A stretch of 64,000 nt of DNA from DYRB01 sp963709645 (GTDB taxonomy: Bacteria; Pseudomonadota; Gammaproteobacteria; Chromatiales; Chromatiaceae), in contig CAVPXP010000010.1 in NCBI GenBank assembly GCA_963709645.1, positions 107,646 to 171,645 of the forward strand, written 5' to 3'. The notes beneath the pieces are model-generated. The model was not told the origin of the DNA and ran no database searches. It saw only the letters and a list, made by a program, of their open reading frames with translations. This document shows, piece by piece, positions 1 through 8,961 of this stretch. Position 1 is the stretch's first letter. Each line of letters starts with the position of its first letter. A program made the translations under genes and the position numbers.

Positions 1-108
1 CCGCTCAACGCCACGATCCACCAGGCCAACGAGTGCGTGGCCGCGGTGGACCTGGATCGGCTCTCTACCATCTATCTCGGCATCCTGGAGCGGCTGCTCC
101 TGGGCTAG
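1..108 (+). CDS. dapE: Succinyl-diaminopimelate desuccinylase, C-terminal 35 residues (5' end outside window)
   Basis: The window opens inside a reading frame that ends with TAG at 106-108. The visible residues include NATIHQANECV, which matches the conserved C-terminal end of DapE (NATIHKINECV in E. coli, from memory). DapE is a zinc-dependent cytoplasmic amidohydrolase that releases succinate from N-succinyl-LL-diaminopimelate in lysine and peptidoglycan precursor synthesis. Only the tail is present, so catalytic residues cannot be checked. The stop codon overlaps the stop of the convergent CBS-domain gene by 4 bp. Confidence 0.85.
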   Translation, partial: PLNATIHQANECVAAVDLDRLSTIYLGILERLLLG

Positions 109-617
109 GGCGACGAGACCCGATCCGCAAGCTGGAGCATGCTGGGGAGTTGGGATAGGAGCAGGATGATGACCCCCACCGCGGCACCGATAGTCGCCAT
201 GCCAACGGCATTGAGCAGCCGATCCTTGCCCTTGCGCCCGTCATCCGCCAAGGCATGGGCCATGTCCTCAAGCTTGATCAGCCCTTGGTACTCACCCCGC
301 CGGTAGGCCACCAGCCGGCGACAGCCGTGGGCTTCCATCTTGGCCACGGCCTTGAGACAGGTGGCGTCGTGCGCGATGGTGATCAAGTCGTCGCTGCAGA
401 CCTCGCCCAGGGGGACCGCGTCCGGCTTACGGCCGAGGCCGATCACTCGCCGCACCAGATCCCGTTCGGTAAAGAGCCCGGCCACGCGCCCTTGTCGCGT
501 GACTACCAGGGTGCCAACGTTGCGCTCGGCCATGAGCCTGGCCCCTTCCAGGACGCTCGCTTGTTCGTCGAGCAGCGGGATTTCGCGCCGGATCAGACCT
601 TCGATTCTGCGTGCCAT
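105..617 (-). CDS. CBS-domain protein with C-terminal membrane anchor
   Basis: A 170-residue protein with two CBS motifs. The first is around residues 8-65 (GTLVVTRQGRVAGLFTERDL) and the second around 70-125 (VAYRRGEYQGLIKLEDMAHA). One hydrophobic segment follows at about 140-158. Tandem CBS domains bind adenosyl nucleotides and usually act as energy or redox sensors. Here the pair is tethered to the membrane by a C-terminal helix, and no enzyme domain is fused to it, so the target is unknown. It is convergent with dapE and overlaps it by 4 bp. The 387 bp upstream contain a strongly self-complementary segment described separately. Confidence 0.85.
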   Translation of the reverse strand: MARRIEGLIRREIPLLDEQASVLEGARLMAERNVGTLVVTRQGRVAGLFTERDLVRRVIGLGRKPDAVPLGEVCSDDLITIAHDATCLKAVAKMEAHGCRRLVAYRRGEYQGLIKLEDMAHALADDGRKGKDRLLNAVGMATIGAAVGVIILLLSQLPSMLQLADRVSSP

Positions 618-1004
618 CTGGAACTACCCCCCAAGAGGATCAGGTTTACAACCGCGCCGGAGCCGACCGCCGGGATTTCGCAGGCCGCCGACCGGACAAA
701 TTGGGGCGGAGGCAGGCCGAAGCAACAGCGGTCACGCCGAGCGGTTTTTTCCCGAATAAGGCGATTGCCGGAGAATCATGTACCAGACGGCGCCGGATTT
801 ACGTCCGCCTTCAAGGAGCACCGGCAGGAGCATAGCTGGGCTATGTGACTGCTGGCGCGACAAAGAAGGCGGGCGCAAAGACAAGCTAGCCGGTGCATGA
901 TCTGACAGAAATCGCCTAAGTCCACTTCCGGCCGATCAGCCGCTTGATCGCGTCCTCCAGAGGTCGGATAGTGACGCTCGATTCTGCACAGCCGGACCCT
1001 GGAC
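618..1004. other. Intergenic region (387 bp) with nested inverted repeats
   Basis: No convincing gene is seen between the divergent CBS-protein and corA genes. Reading frames here lack codon-use support and similarity to anything recognised. The stretch 798-896 holds three pairs of complementary segments: 798-812 with 865-879, 818-825 with 889-896, and 831-836 with 840-845 (CATAGC-TGG-GCTATG). The first two pairs interlock, so they would give a pseudoknot or alternative folds. It could be a repeated palindromic element or a structured leader. Confidence 0.4.
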
Positions 1005-2189
1005 ATGCGCCACGCAAGCCCCTTGAACAAGCCCCACCGCCGCGGCAACCGACCCAAGGACCCGCGCGAGACCCAGCGCCGCCAGCGCCGCGAGGCTGCA
1101 CTGCCTCCGGCCATGCCCAGGGCGGGACACACCGCCGCCAGGTCCGCACCCGGGATCGAGTACCACGAGCTGGTGCAAACCCCCGGGCAGGCCGTGGCCC
1201 GTATCGTCTGTACGGACTACTGTGCTGAGCAGATGCAGGTACGGGAGGTGGCCGACATCGCCGCCTTCCTGGCCGTGCACCGACCGACCTGGTCACATGT
1301 GCGCTGGATCCATGTGGAGGGCTTGCAGGACCGCGGAACCATCCGCGCCTTGGCCGAGAAATACCAGTTACACCCCCTGGCGATCGAGGACGCCCTGGAC
1401 GGCCATCACCGCCCCAAGGCCGAGGACTACCCCGGTATCGGTGAGCTCCCCGGACGGCTCTTCGTTGTCGCCCGCCGGGTTCAACTGGTGGACGGCGAGT
1501 TGCGCGGCGAGCAGACGAGCTTCTTCCTCGGCCGCAACACCCTGCTCAGCTTCCAGGACACCCGCTGCAACGCCGTCGACGAGGTACGTCACCGCTGCGA
1601 GAGCCCACACTCGCGTCTGCGCCAGAACGACGTCAGCTTCTTGCTCTACTCACTGCTGGACGCGCTGGTGGACCGCTTCTTTCCCATCCTCGACGAGACC
1701 TCCCGTCACTTGGAGGACGCCGAAGAGGATGTGCTGACCCGCCCCCACACCCAGAGCCTTCAGGCCATCCACCTCATCAAGCGCGACCTGGTGATGGTCC
1801 GCCGCATTGCCTGGCCCATGCGCGAACTCATCGCCCAGCTCCAACGCGAGCGCCACGAGTGTCTGTCGGAGATTACCCAGACCTACTTCCGGGACGTCTA
1901 CGACCACTGCGTCCAGATCATCGACCTGATCGAGACCTACCGCGAGATCGCCTCCGCCGTAGCCGAGACCTATGTCTCCGTCATCTCAAACCGGACCAAC
2001 GAGATCATGAAGGTACTGACGGTCATCGGCACCATCTTCATCCCCCTGACCTTCATCGCCGGCGTCTATGGGATGAACATGTACATTCCAGAGAACCACT
2101 GGCAGTGGAGCTACGCCGTCTTCTGGGCCGCCTGCATCGGCATCGCCGGTTTCATGCTCTGGCGCTTCCGACGGGGCGGTTGGCTTTGA
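1005..2189 (+). CDS. corA: CorA family magnesium/divalent cation transporter
   Basis: A 394-residue protein ending in the CorA signature: a membrane helix at about 335-354, the YGMN motif at 355-358, a short periplasmic loop (MYIPENHWQWS), then a second helix at about 370-386 and a basic tail. The long N-terminal region fits the cytoplasmic funnel domain. CorA pentamers import Mg2+ (also Co2+ and Ni2+) through a pore gated by cytosolic Mg2+. The first 50 residues are Arg-rich and unlike the family, so translation may start later, for example at the ATG at 1113. The gene stands alone and is convergent with mutL. Confidence 0.92.
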   Translation: MRHASPLNKPHRRGNRPKDPRETQRRQRREAALPPAMPRAGHTAARSAPGIEYHELVQTPGQAVARIVCTDYCAEQMQVREVADIAAFLAVHRPTWSHVRWIHVEGLQDRGTIRALAEKYQLHPLAIEDALDGHHRPKAEDYPGIGELPGRLFVVARRVQLVDGELRGEQTSFFLGRNTLLSFQDTRCNAVDEVRHRCESPHSRLRQNDVSFLLYSLLDALVDRFFPILDETSRHLEDAEEDVLTRPHTQSLQAIHLIKRDLVMVRRIAWPMRELIAQLQRERHECLSEITQTYFRDVYDHCVQIIDLIETYREIASAVAETYVSVISNRTNEIMKVLTVIGTIFIPLTFIAGVYGMNMYIPENHWQWSYAVFWAACIGIAGFMLWRFRRGGWL

Positions 2190-2248
2190 CCCTGACCCCG
2201 GCTCGGCCTTAGCCCCGCGCGCTGGCATCAGCGGGCAGACGCCCCCCT

Positions 2249-4066
2249 TCAGCGGCCTCGCAGGAAGAGACGGTCGAGATCCTGGCGGGAGAGTTTCACC
2301 CAAGTCGGACGCCCGTGGTTGCACTGGTCGGCCCGCTCGGTCCATTCCATGTCCCGCAGCAGGGCGTTCATCTCCTCCAGAGTCAGGCGCCGGTTGGCCC
2401 GCACAGCCGCGTGACAGGCCAGGGTGGCGAGGACCCCGTTGATCTCCTCCCGTACCCGGTCGCTGGTTCCGTGCTCTCTCAGGTCCGCCAGCAGGTCACG
2501 CAGCAAGCCTTCGGCGTCGGCCCACTGGAGGGCCACAGGGACCTCCCGAACGACCAGGGACTCGGCCCCGATGCGGTCCACGACGAGGCCCAGATCCCGG
2601 ATCAGGCCAGCCTCGGCCTCGGCCAGATCCGCCTCGGGTCGGCTGACCTGGACGGGGACCGGCACGAGCAGCGGTTGACGGCGAACGTCGCCCTGATCCC
2701 AGGCGTGCTTGAGCCGCTCGTAGCCGATGCGCTCGTGGGCCGCGTGCATGTCCACGATAACCAGCCCATCCTCGGCCTGGGCCAACACGTAGGCCCCATG
2801 CAACTGACCCAGGGCGCAACCCAGCGGCTGGGCAGCCGCCGGCGCGTTCCCATCGGCCGCGGGCGGAGCGGACTCCGGGAAGGGACGCTGGGCGGCGAAG
2901 CTGAAGGCATAGCCCTGTCCAGCCTCGCGGACACCCAGCGGCATGGTCTGCTGGGGGCCGGGGCCCTGCCAGGGCCGGGGGCCCACCGCCGGACCAGTGT
3001 CCGAACCGGGCTCGACCCAGCCGACCTGGGGCGAGACACCGGCCGCCTCAGGTGCCGCACCGCCGCCCTGAGCCCCCTCCGCCAGACGCCGGTGCAGGGC
3101 GCGGAAGATGAAATCGTGGACCTGGCGCCCCTCGCGGAAGCGCACCTCCTGCTTGGCCGGGTGGACATTCACATCCACCTGGGTCGGAGGGATCTCGAGG
3201 TACAGGAGGTAGGCGGGATGGCGGCTGTGGTGCAGCACATCCTGGTAGGCCTGACGCAGGGCATGGGTGACCAGCTTGTCCCGGACCACACGCCCGTTCA
3301 CGTAGAAGAACTGCATGTCGCCCTGACTGCGGGAAAAGGCCGGGGCCACGACCCAGCCATGCAGGCGCAGCCCCACGGCCCCCTCATCCACCGCCAGGGC
3401 GTGCTCGACGAAGCCGGTCCCGAGCAATTCCTGGAGCCGCTGGGCGATACGCCCCGGATCACCCCCGGCCCGCGGAAGCTGAAAAAGTGCCCGCCCGTTG
3501 TGGCCCAGGCGAAAGCCGACGTCCAGCCTGGCCAGGGCGATGCGCCGAACGAGCGCCTCCAGGTGCTGCAGCTCAGTCTTCTCGGCACGCAGGAACTTCC
3601 GCCGGGCCGGTGTGTTGTAGAACAGATCCCGGACCTCGACGGTGGTCCCCTCCGGGTGGGCTGCCGGGATCGGCTCTCCGCCCTCTCCCGGTATGCGCCA
3701 AGCCCGCGCAGCCCCGCGGCGGCGCGAGAGGATTTCCAGGCGTGAGACGGAGGCGATGCTGGGCAGGGCCTCGCCGCGGAAACCCAGGCTGGAGACAGAT
3801 TCCAGGTCCGCGAGGCTTGCGATCTTGCTGGTGGCGTGCCGAGCCAGGGCCAGGACCAGGTCTTCGGCAAGGATACCCTCGCCGTTATCCCGCACCCTCA
3901 GGAGCTTGACCCCGCCCTGCTCCAGATCGATCTCAATACGGTCGGCGCCCGCGTCCAGGCTGTTCTCGATCAGTTCCTTCGCCACGGAGGCCGGACGTTC
4001 CACCACCTCGCCGGCGGCGATCTGGTTCACCAGGTGGGACGGAAGGGGCAAGATGCGGTGGCTCAT
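2249..4066 (-). CDS. mutL: DNA mismatch repair protein MutL, endonuclease-type
   Basis: A 605-residue MutL. The start was set at 4066 because the family begins with this sequence (MSHRILPLPSHLVNQIAAGE); upstream in-frame codons are atypical. The N-terminal GHKL ATPase motifs are present: ELIENSLDAGA, DNGEGI and GFRGEALPSIASVS. The C-terminal domain contains DMHAAHERIGYE, a close match to the DQHA(X)2E(X)4E metal-binding endonuclease motif, and CNHGRPTW near the end. This implies a nicking MutL of the MutH-independent kind rather than the E. coli type. It lies in the order tsaE-amidase-mutL seen in gammaproteobacteria, but miaA and hfq do not follow; corA does, convergently. Confidence 0.97.
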   Translation of the reverse strand: MSHRILPLPSHLVNQIAAGEVVERPASVAKELIENSLDAGADRIEIDLEQGGVKLLRVRDNGEGILAEDLVLALARHATSKIASLADLESVSSLGFRGEALPSIASVSRLEILSRRRGAARAWRIPGEGGEPIPAAHPEGTTVEVRDLFYNTPARRKFLRAEKTELQHLEALVRRIALARLDVGFRLGHNGRALFQLPRAGGDPGRIAQRLQELLGTGFVEHALAVDEGAVGLRLHGWVVAPAFSRSQGDMQFFYVNGRVVRDKLVTHALRQAYQDVLHHSRHPAYLLYLEIPPTQVDVNVHPAKQEVRFREGRQVHDFIFRALHRRLAEGAQGGGAAPEAAGVSPQVGWVEPGSDTGPAVGPRPWQGPGPQQTMPLGVREAGQGYAFSFAAQRPFPESAPPAADGNAPAAAQPLGCALGQLHGAYVLAQAEDGLVIVDMHAAHERIGYERLKHAWDQGDVRRQPLLVPVPVQVSRPEADLAEAEAGLIRDLGLVVDRIGAESLVVREVPVALQWADAEGLLRDLLADLREHGTSDRVREEINGVLATLACHAAVRANRRLTLEEMNALLRDMEWTERADQCNHGRPTWVKLSRQDLDRLFLRGR

Positions 4067-4273
4067 CGCCGGATGGAAGCAAAAAGCACCGCTGGGCGCA
4101 AGCCGTGCCGGTGCGGACCGGACCAGAACCACCGGGAGCGCCGCCTTCCCGTCCCTGCAACTCAACCACCGCCCTATGTCGGGTCAGCCCTTGGGGGGTG
4201 ACCAGTACCTGCCCGGCCCTGATCGGGTCGTCGTTCAGACGGCTGGTCCCGCAGGGAAGACCAGGCCGATCTG

Positions 4274-5530
4274 TTACCGCAGGGCGGTATCGGTCAGGCC
4301 TTCGCCGCGACTGGCGACGTGAATGCGGTCTGGCGCAGCCCCGGTTTCATCCCCCGCGAGGGCCGCAGACTGGTTGGGGTACTTCTGGAAGTACGCCTTG
4401 ATGCCCTTCAGGATCGCCTCGGCCAGGCGCTGCTGATGGCTCGGGCTGCGCAGCCTGGCCTCTTCGTCTGGATTGGAGATGAAGGCCGTCTCCACCAGCA
4501 TAGAGGGGATGTCCGGCGATTTGAGGACCACGAAACCTGCCCTTTGGACCCGCCCCTTATGCAGACTGCCGAGGCTACTGAGCTTGTCAAGAACCATCTG
4601 CGCCGCGGCGGCGCTTTGCTCCAGGGTGGCGTTCTGGGACATATCGAGGAGCACGGAGGCGAGTTGGCCGTCCCCCTCGTCCAGCTTGACACCGCCCACC
4701 AGGTCGGCGGCATTCTCCCGGTCCGCAAGCCACTTGGCGGCCTCGCTGCTGGCCCCGCGGGGGGACAGGGTGTACACAGAGGAACCACGCACGTTGGGGT
4801 CTTCGAAGGCATCGGCGTGGATCGACACGAATAGGTCCGCGTTCTGCTTGCGTGCCCTGGCCATGCGCTGGCGCAGCGGAATGAAGGTGTCGGTGTCGCG
4901 CACCAGATAGGGGCGCATTCCGGCCTCCTTGGCCACCAACTTGGACAGTCGGCGCGCGACCCCCAAAGTGATGTCCTTCTCCTTGGTACGTTTGCTGCCG
5001 ATGGCCCCGGAATCCTTGCCGCCGTGCCCAGCGTCGATGGCGATGACGATGTCCCGCGACTTTGCGGTCTTGGGCCGCACCGGCGCCCGTTTCGCGGCGG
5101 CCTTGCCGGCAGACCGATCCCTGGCAGTTCGCGCAGCATCGCCGCCCGGGGCCAATTCCACGATCAGACGATCAGTGCCCGCCTCGGCCGGCTTGACCTG
5201 GAAGGTCTTAGGCCGAACGGATTGTCTTAGGTCGAAAACCATGCGCAAGTCATCGCCCTCGCGAATCCCGCTGCGCAGCCCAGCGAGGATATGATGACCG
5301 CCTGGGGCCACCGGGAGCTTGCAGCGCAGAAGCGCATCCGGGATGTCGATAACCAGCCGGTCGGGGTCAGAAAGCGCGAAGACATTGTGGCCGAAGTCCC
5401 CGCTCAGGTCGATCAGGAGGCGGATTTTGTCCCCTTCGTCCTCAATGCGCACCCCGCGGACCTCGACGAGCCCGGCCGAAGCACAGCCCCAGGCGGACAG
5501 CAGCACCAGTATCGCAACGAATCTGCTCAT
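4274..5530 (-). CDS. amiB: N-acetylmuramoyl-L-alanine amidase (AMIN + Amidase_3)
   Basis: A 418-residue periplasmic zinc amidase that cleaves the amide bond between MurNAc and the stem peptide during septal splitting. The start at 5530 (MSRFVAILVLL) gives a signal peptide ending near CASA. An AMIN domain (about 20-120) targets the septum. A basic linker leads to the Amidase_3 domain with zinc/catalytic signatures DAGHGGKDSGA, SIHADAF and VETAFISN. No LysM domain is seen. Synteny with tsaE and mutL favours the AmiB label, but AmiC would be an equally valid family name. 171 bp separate it from tsaE, so it may have its own promoter in the unusually AT-rich segment around 5590-5645. Confidence 0.95.
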   Translation of the reverse strand: MSRFVAILVLLSAWGCASAGLVEVRGVRIEDEGDKIRLLIDLSGDFGHNVFALSDPDRLVIDIPDALLRCKLPVAPGGHHILAGLRSGIREGDDLRMVFDLRQSVRPKTFQVKPAEAGTDRLIVELAPGGDAARTARDRSAGKAAAKRAPVRPKTAKSRDIVIAIDAGHGGKDSGAIGSKRTKEKDITLGVARRLSKLVAKEAGMRPYLVRDTDTFIPLRQRMARARKQNADLFVSIHADAFEDPNVRGSSVYTLSPRGASSEAAKWLADRENAADLVGGVKLDEGDGQLASVLLDMSQNATLEQSAAAAQMVLDKLSSLGSLHKGRVQRAGFVVLKSPDIPSMLVETAFISNPDEEARLRSPSHQQRLAEAILKGIKAYFQKYPNQSAALAGDETGAAPDRIHVASRGEGLTDTALR

Positions 5531-5701
5531 GTCGGCACCCCGAAACATCGTGATTTCGAGCCACTTGCCCAGTCAAAAAGCGTTGCTTTAATGTTAGCAG
5601 CTGATGGCGTATATTTCCAAATAGAAACTGAATATTAGCTAGATTTCCTCAACTCCTGATGAGGAATCGTCTGTTTTCCGCAACAATGTCCTGAAGCCGG
5701 C

Positions 5702-6163
5702 TCAGCCCAGGGCCTGGATCAGGGCTTCCGCGCGGGGTCCAAACCCCAGGATCTCCAGGTCGCGTCCCGCCGCGGCGTAGGCGATGCGGATATCGATGTC
5801 CGCCGGCGGCAGAGCGGTCCCAGCCCGATCCGGCCACTCCACCAAGAGCAGTTGATCCCCGCCCAGGAGATCCCGCAGCCCCAGGTACTCCAGTTCCTCG
5901 GGATCCCCGAGACGATAGAGATCCAGATGAAAGACCAGGTGCCCCTTCGGCTCATAGGGCTCGATCAGGGTGTAGGTCGGGCTCTTCACTGCCCCGACGT
6001 GTCCCAGGCCGCGCAGGACGCCGCGCACAAGGGTGGTCTTGCCGGTCCCCAGGTCGCCGTGGAGGAGGACGATCCAGCCCCCGGACAAGTCCGCACCGAG
6101 GAGTTGGGCCAGGCGCTGCCCGAACGCCTCTTGGGCGGCTTCTCCCTCCAGACGCAGGCGCAT
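5702..6163 (-). CDS. tsaE: tRNA threonylcarbamoyladenosine biosynthesis ATPase TsaE
   Basis: A protein of about 153 residues with the Walker A motif GDLGTGKTT, then SPTYTLIEPY and HLDLYRL, all typical of TsaE (YjeE). TsaE works with TsaB and TsaD in the t6A37 modification of ANN-decoding tRNAs. The ATG at 6163 overlaps the stop of the upstream nnr gene as TGATG, indicating translational coupling; a GTG one codon earlier (6166) is also possible. Length and gene order (nnr-tsaE-amidase-mutL) match the usual gammaproteobacterial arrangement. Confidence 0.96.
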   Translation of the reverse strand: MRLRLEGEAAQEAFGQRLAQLLGADLSGGWIVLLHGDLGTGKTTLVRGVLRGLGHVGAVKSPTYTLIEPYEPKGHLVFHLDLYRLGDPEELEYLGLRDLLGGDQLLLVEWPDRAGTALPPADIDIRIAYAAAGRDLEILGFGPRAEALIQALG

Positions 6164-7683
6164 CACGCCCGCACCCGGTTGAGCACGGGGCGGATGGCCC
6201 CGATCAGGTCAGAAGCTAGCAGGCCGCGCTCCCCACCCTGGGCTGCGGCCGCATCCCCCGCGGCGGCATGCAGCGAAACCCCGGCCGCGGCAGCCTCCTC
6301 AAGGGACAAGCCCTGGGCGATGAAGGCGGCAATGATCCCCGTCAGGGCATCGCCCATGCCGCCGCTGGCCATCCCCGGATTTCCGGCGCTGCAGACCCCG
6401 GGGGGCCTGTGGCTGGCGCCGTAGACCAGGGTCCCTGCCCCCTTGAGCACGGCCACGCCGCCATAGGCACCCTGGAGGCGGCGCACGGCGTCGAAGCGAT
6501 CGGCTTGGATTTGTGCCGTAGGATTCTGCAGCAGGCCCCCAGCCTCCCCCGGGTGCGGCGTAAGGACCCAGCGAGTGGATGTTTGGGGCGCCGTCGCCAG
6601 CAGGTTCAGGGCATCGGCGTCCACCACCAGGGGCAAGTCGCACCCCAGGACCCGTTCGTAGAGGGCTCGACCCCAGGCCCCCTGTCCAAGGCCAGGGCCC
6701 ATCGCGACCACGTCCGCCCGCTGGAGCAGCTTGTCCAACGCAGCGGGCTCCGCCACCGCGTGACACATCAGCTCAGGCCGTCCGGTCCCGATCATGGCGG
6801 CATGGTCCGGGTGAGTGGCGACCGCCACCAGACCGGCCCCTGCCCGCAGGGCGGCCTCGCCCGCCAGACGCGCCGCGCCTGGCATCCCAGGGGCACCGCC
6901 CACCACCAGCACCTTCCCAAAGTCTCCCTTGTGGGCGCTGCGCCGACGCGGGCCGAGCAGTTCCGCCTGTTTGGACCAGTCGATCCGGCGAGCGGAGAGG
7001 ACTTCCCGCGACCAGACCACCGCCGGAACCCCGAGGGCGCTGAACCGGACCTCACCGCAGCAGCTCGGGCCCTCGCCGGTGAAGAGCCCCTGCTTGAGCC
7101 CGATGAAGCTGATGGTCGTATCGGCCCGCAGCGCGACCCCCAATACCCGGCCGGTGTCGGCGTGCACTCCGGAGGGGATATCGATCGCGAGTTTGGGGGC
7201 CAGATGTTCATTCGCAACAACAATAGCCCTGGCCCATTCACCCTGGACCTCACGGTCGAGGCCGGTCCCGAGCAAGGCGTCCACGATCAGGTCGGTCCGC
7301 CTCGGAAGCGCGTCGAAGGTCCGGACCGACCCGCCGGCCGCGAGGTAGGCATCAGCCATCTCGCGCGCGTCGCCGGCGAGGGACCCGGGATCGGCCAGCG
7401 CCAGAACCTCCACCGCCAGCCCATCCAGAACGGCCAGGCGCGCCACCACGTAGCCGTCTCCACTGTTGTTGCCGCCCCCGCACAGGACCGTGAGGTGCCG
7501 TGCCCCCGGCCAGCGCCCGCGCAGCAGCCGGTAAGCGGCCGCCCCGGCGCGCGCCATCAGCTCGACTCCGGGAATCCCATAGTCTTCGATGGCGGCCCGA
7601 TCAAGGGCGCGCACCTGTTCGGCCCGGTAGAGGGCGTGGGGGAGCTGATCCGTGTCGGGCATGGGGCGAAACATCGTTGTCAC
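6163..7683 (-). CDS. nnr: Bifunctional NAD(P)H-hydrate epimerase / ADP-dependent dehydratase
   Basis: A 506-residue fusion repairing hydrated NADH and NADPH. The N-terminal YjeF_N epimerase half carries CGGGNNSGDGYVVARL. The C-terminal ribokinase-like dehydratase half carries KGDFGKVLVVGG, MGPGLGQ, LTPHPGEA, the nucleotide-binding KGAGTLVYG, and GNPGMASGGMGDALTGI. Length matches the E. coli fused protein. Start candidates are the ATG at 7683 or a later Met at 7662. It is the first gene of the nnr-tsaE pair and is divergent from queG across about 120 bp. Confidence 0.96.
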   Translation of the reverse strand: MTTMFRPMPDTDQLPHALYRAEQVRALDRAAIEDYGIPGVELMARAGAAAYRLLRGRWPGARHLTVLCGGGNNSGDGYVVARLAVLDGLAVEVLALADPGSLAGDAREMADAYLAAGGSVRTFDALPRRTDLIVDALLGTGLDREVQGEWARAIVVANEHLAPKLAIDIPSGVHADTGRVLGVALRADTTISFIGLKQGLFTGEGPSCCGEVRFSALGVPAVVWSREVLSARRIDWSKQAELLGPRRRSAHKGDFGKVLVVGGAPGMPGAARLAGEAALRAGAGLVAVATHPDHAAMIGTGRPELMCHAVAEPAALDKLLQRADVVAMGPGLGQGAWGRALYERVLGCDLPLVVDADALNLLATAPQTSTRWVLTPHPGEAGGLLQNPTAQIQADRFDAVRRLQGAYGGVAVLKGAGTLVYGASHRPPGVCSAGNPGMASGGMGDALTGIIAAFIAQGLSLEEAAAAGVSLHAAAGDAAAAQGGERGLLASDLIGAIRPVLNRVRA

Positions 7684-7803
7684 TTGTCAGGCTGCTGGTG
7701 GCCGGCGTCAATCGGCAGTGCGCGATCCTAAGCCAGGTCCGACCACTGTCTAATGTCCAGGGTCTACTCTACAGTACCGGGCCCTTATCCAAGGAAAACC
7801 CTG

Positions 7804-8925
7804 ATGCGCCCAAGCCTTGGTCCAGACAGCTCCGTCAATCACCCGTCGGTTGCTCCACCCGACCGCCCGGACTCGCTCCGACTCGCCACCCTCGCGGCGG
7901 AGATCAAGACCTGGGGGTCCGAGTTGGGCTTCCAGCAGGTCGGCATCGCCGACACCGCCCTTGGACTGGCTGAGGCCCAGCTCGCGGACTGGCTGCGCCT
8001 CGGCTATCAAGGCGAGATGGGCTTCATGGTCCGCCACGGAACCCGCCGCAGCCGCCCCGCGGAGCTGGTCCGAGGGACCTTGCGCGTCATCTCCGCCCGC
8101 ATGGACTATTTGCCCGAGGGCCAGGCCGCCGTGCAGGCACGGCTCGCAGACCCGGCGGGGGCCTTCGTCTCCCGCTACGCCCTTGGGCGCGACTACCACA
8201 AGCTCCTGCGCCGACGCCTGCAGCGCTTGGCCGACCGCATCCTGGCAACCATCGGCCCCTTCGGGTACCGGGTCTTCGTGGACTCGGCCCCGGTCATGGA
8301 GAAGCCCCTAGCGCAAAATGCCGGGCTCGGCTGGATCGGCAAGCACACGAACCTGATCAATCCGCAAGCGGGGTCCTGGTTCTTTCTCGGCGAGGTCTAC
8401 ACCGACCTGCCGCTGCCCTTGGACGCACCGGCGGCAGACCACTGCGGGACCTGCCAGGCATGCCTAGACGTCTGCCCCACCCGGGCCATCGTCGCGCCCT
8501 ATGTCCTCGATGCGCGCCTGTGCATCTCCTATTTGACCATCGAGCTCAAGGGTCCCATCCCTGAGCCCCTGCGGGCGCTCATCGGCAACCGAATCTATGG
8601 CTGCGACGACTGTCAGCTGGCATGTCCCTGGAACCGCTTTGCCCATTTGAGCTCCGAGGCAGACTTCACGGCGCGCTGGGGCCTGGACGCCGCGACCTTG
8701 ATCCATTTATTCGCCTGGGATGAGCAGCAGTTCCTGCAACGTACCGAGGGCTCGGCCATCCGCCGCATTGGCCACGTCGCCTGGCTGCGCAACCTGGCCG
8801 TGGCCCTGGGCAATGCCCCAGCCTCCCCAGCCGCCGTCGCGGCCTTGACCGCGCGCCTTTCCCATCCGAGCGATCTGGTGCGCGAGCACGTTCGCTGGGC
8901 CCTGACCCAGCAGGCCGGCCAATAG
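7804..8925 (+). CDS. queG: Epoxyqueuosine reductase QueG
   Basis: A 373-residue cytoplasmic cobalamin- and Fe-S-dependent reductase that converts epoxyqueuosine to queuosine in tRNA. The sequence includes VISARMDYL, DSAPVMEKPLA, NAGLGWIGKH, a first cluster motif (CGTCQACLDVCPT) and a second (CDDCQLACPWN), plus the family block TEGSAIRRIGH. The start at 7804 was chosen because AAGGA at 7791-7795 sits at a good distance and because the family begins just before LAAEIKTWG; an in-frame ATG at 7753 would add 17 unlike residues. The other Q-pathway genes tgt and queA are elsewhere in the window. Confidence 0.97.
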   Translation: MRPSLGPDSSVNHPSVAPPDRPDSLRLATLAAEIKTWGSELGFQQVGIADTALGLAEAQLADWLRLGYQGEMGFMVRHGTRRSRPAELVRGTLRVISARMDYLPEGQAAVQARLADPAGAFVSRYALGRDYHKLLRRRLQRLADRILATIGPFGYRVFVDSAPVMEKPLAQNAGLGWIGKHTNLINPQAGSWFFLGEVYTDLPLPLDAPAADHCGTCQACLDVCPTRAIVAPYVLDARLCISYLTIELKGPIPEPLRALIGNRIYGCDDCQLACPWNRFAHLSSEADFTARWGLDAATLIHLFAWDEQQFLQRTEGSAIRRIGHVAWLRNLAVALGNAPASPAAVAALTARLSHPSDLVREHVRWALTQQAGQ

Positions 8926-8961
8926 ATTCGGCTGCGACAGCGCGAAAGCCCTACCCCGGTG

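Noticed and set aside
2315..3745. A 476-codon frame antisense to mutL
   Set aside because: It is a shadow of mutL with no domain similarity.
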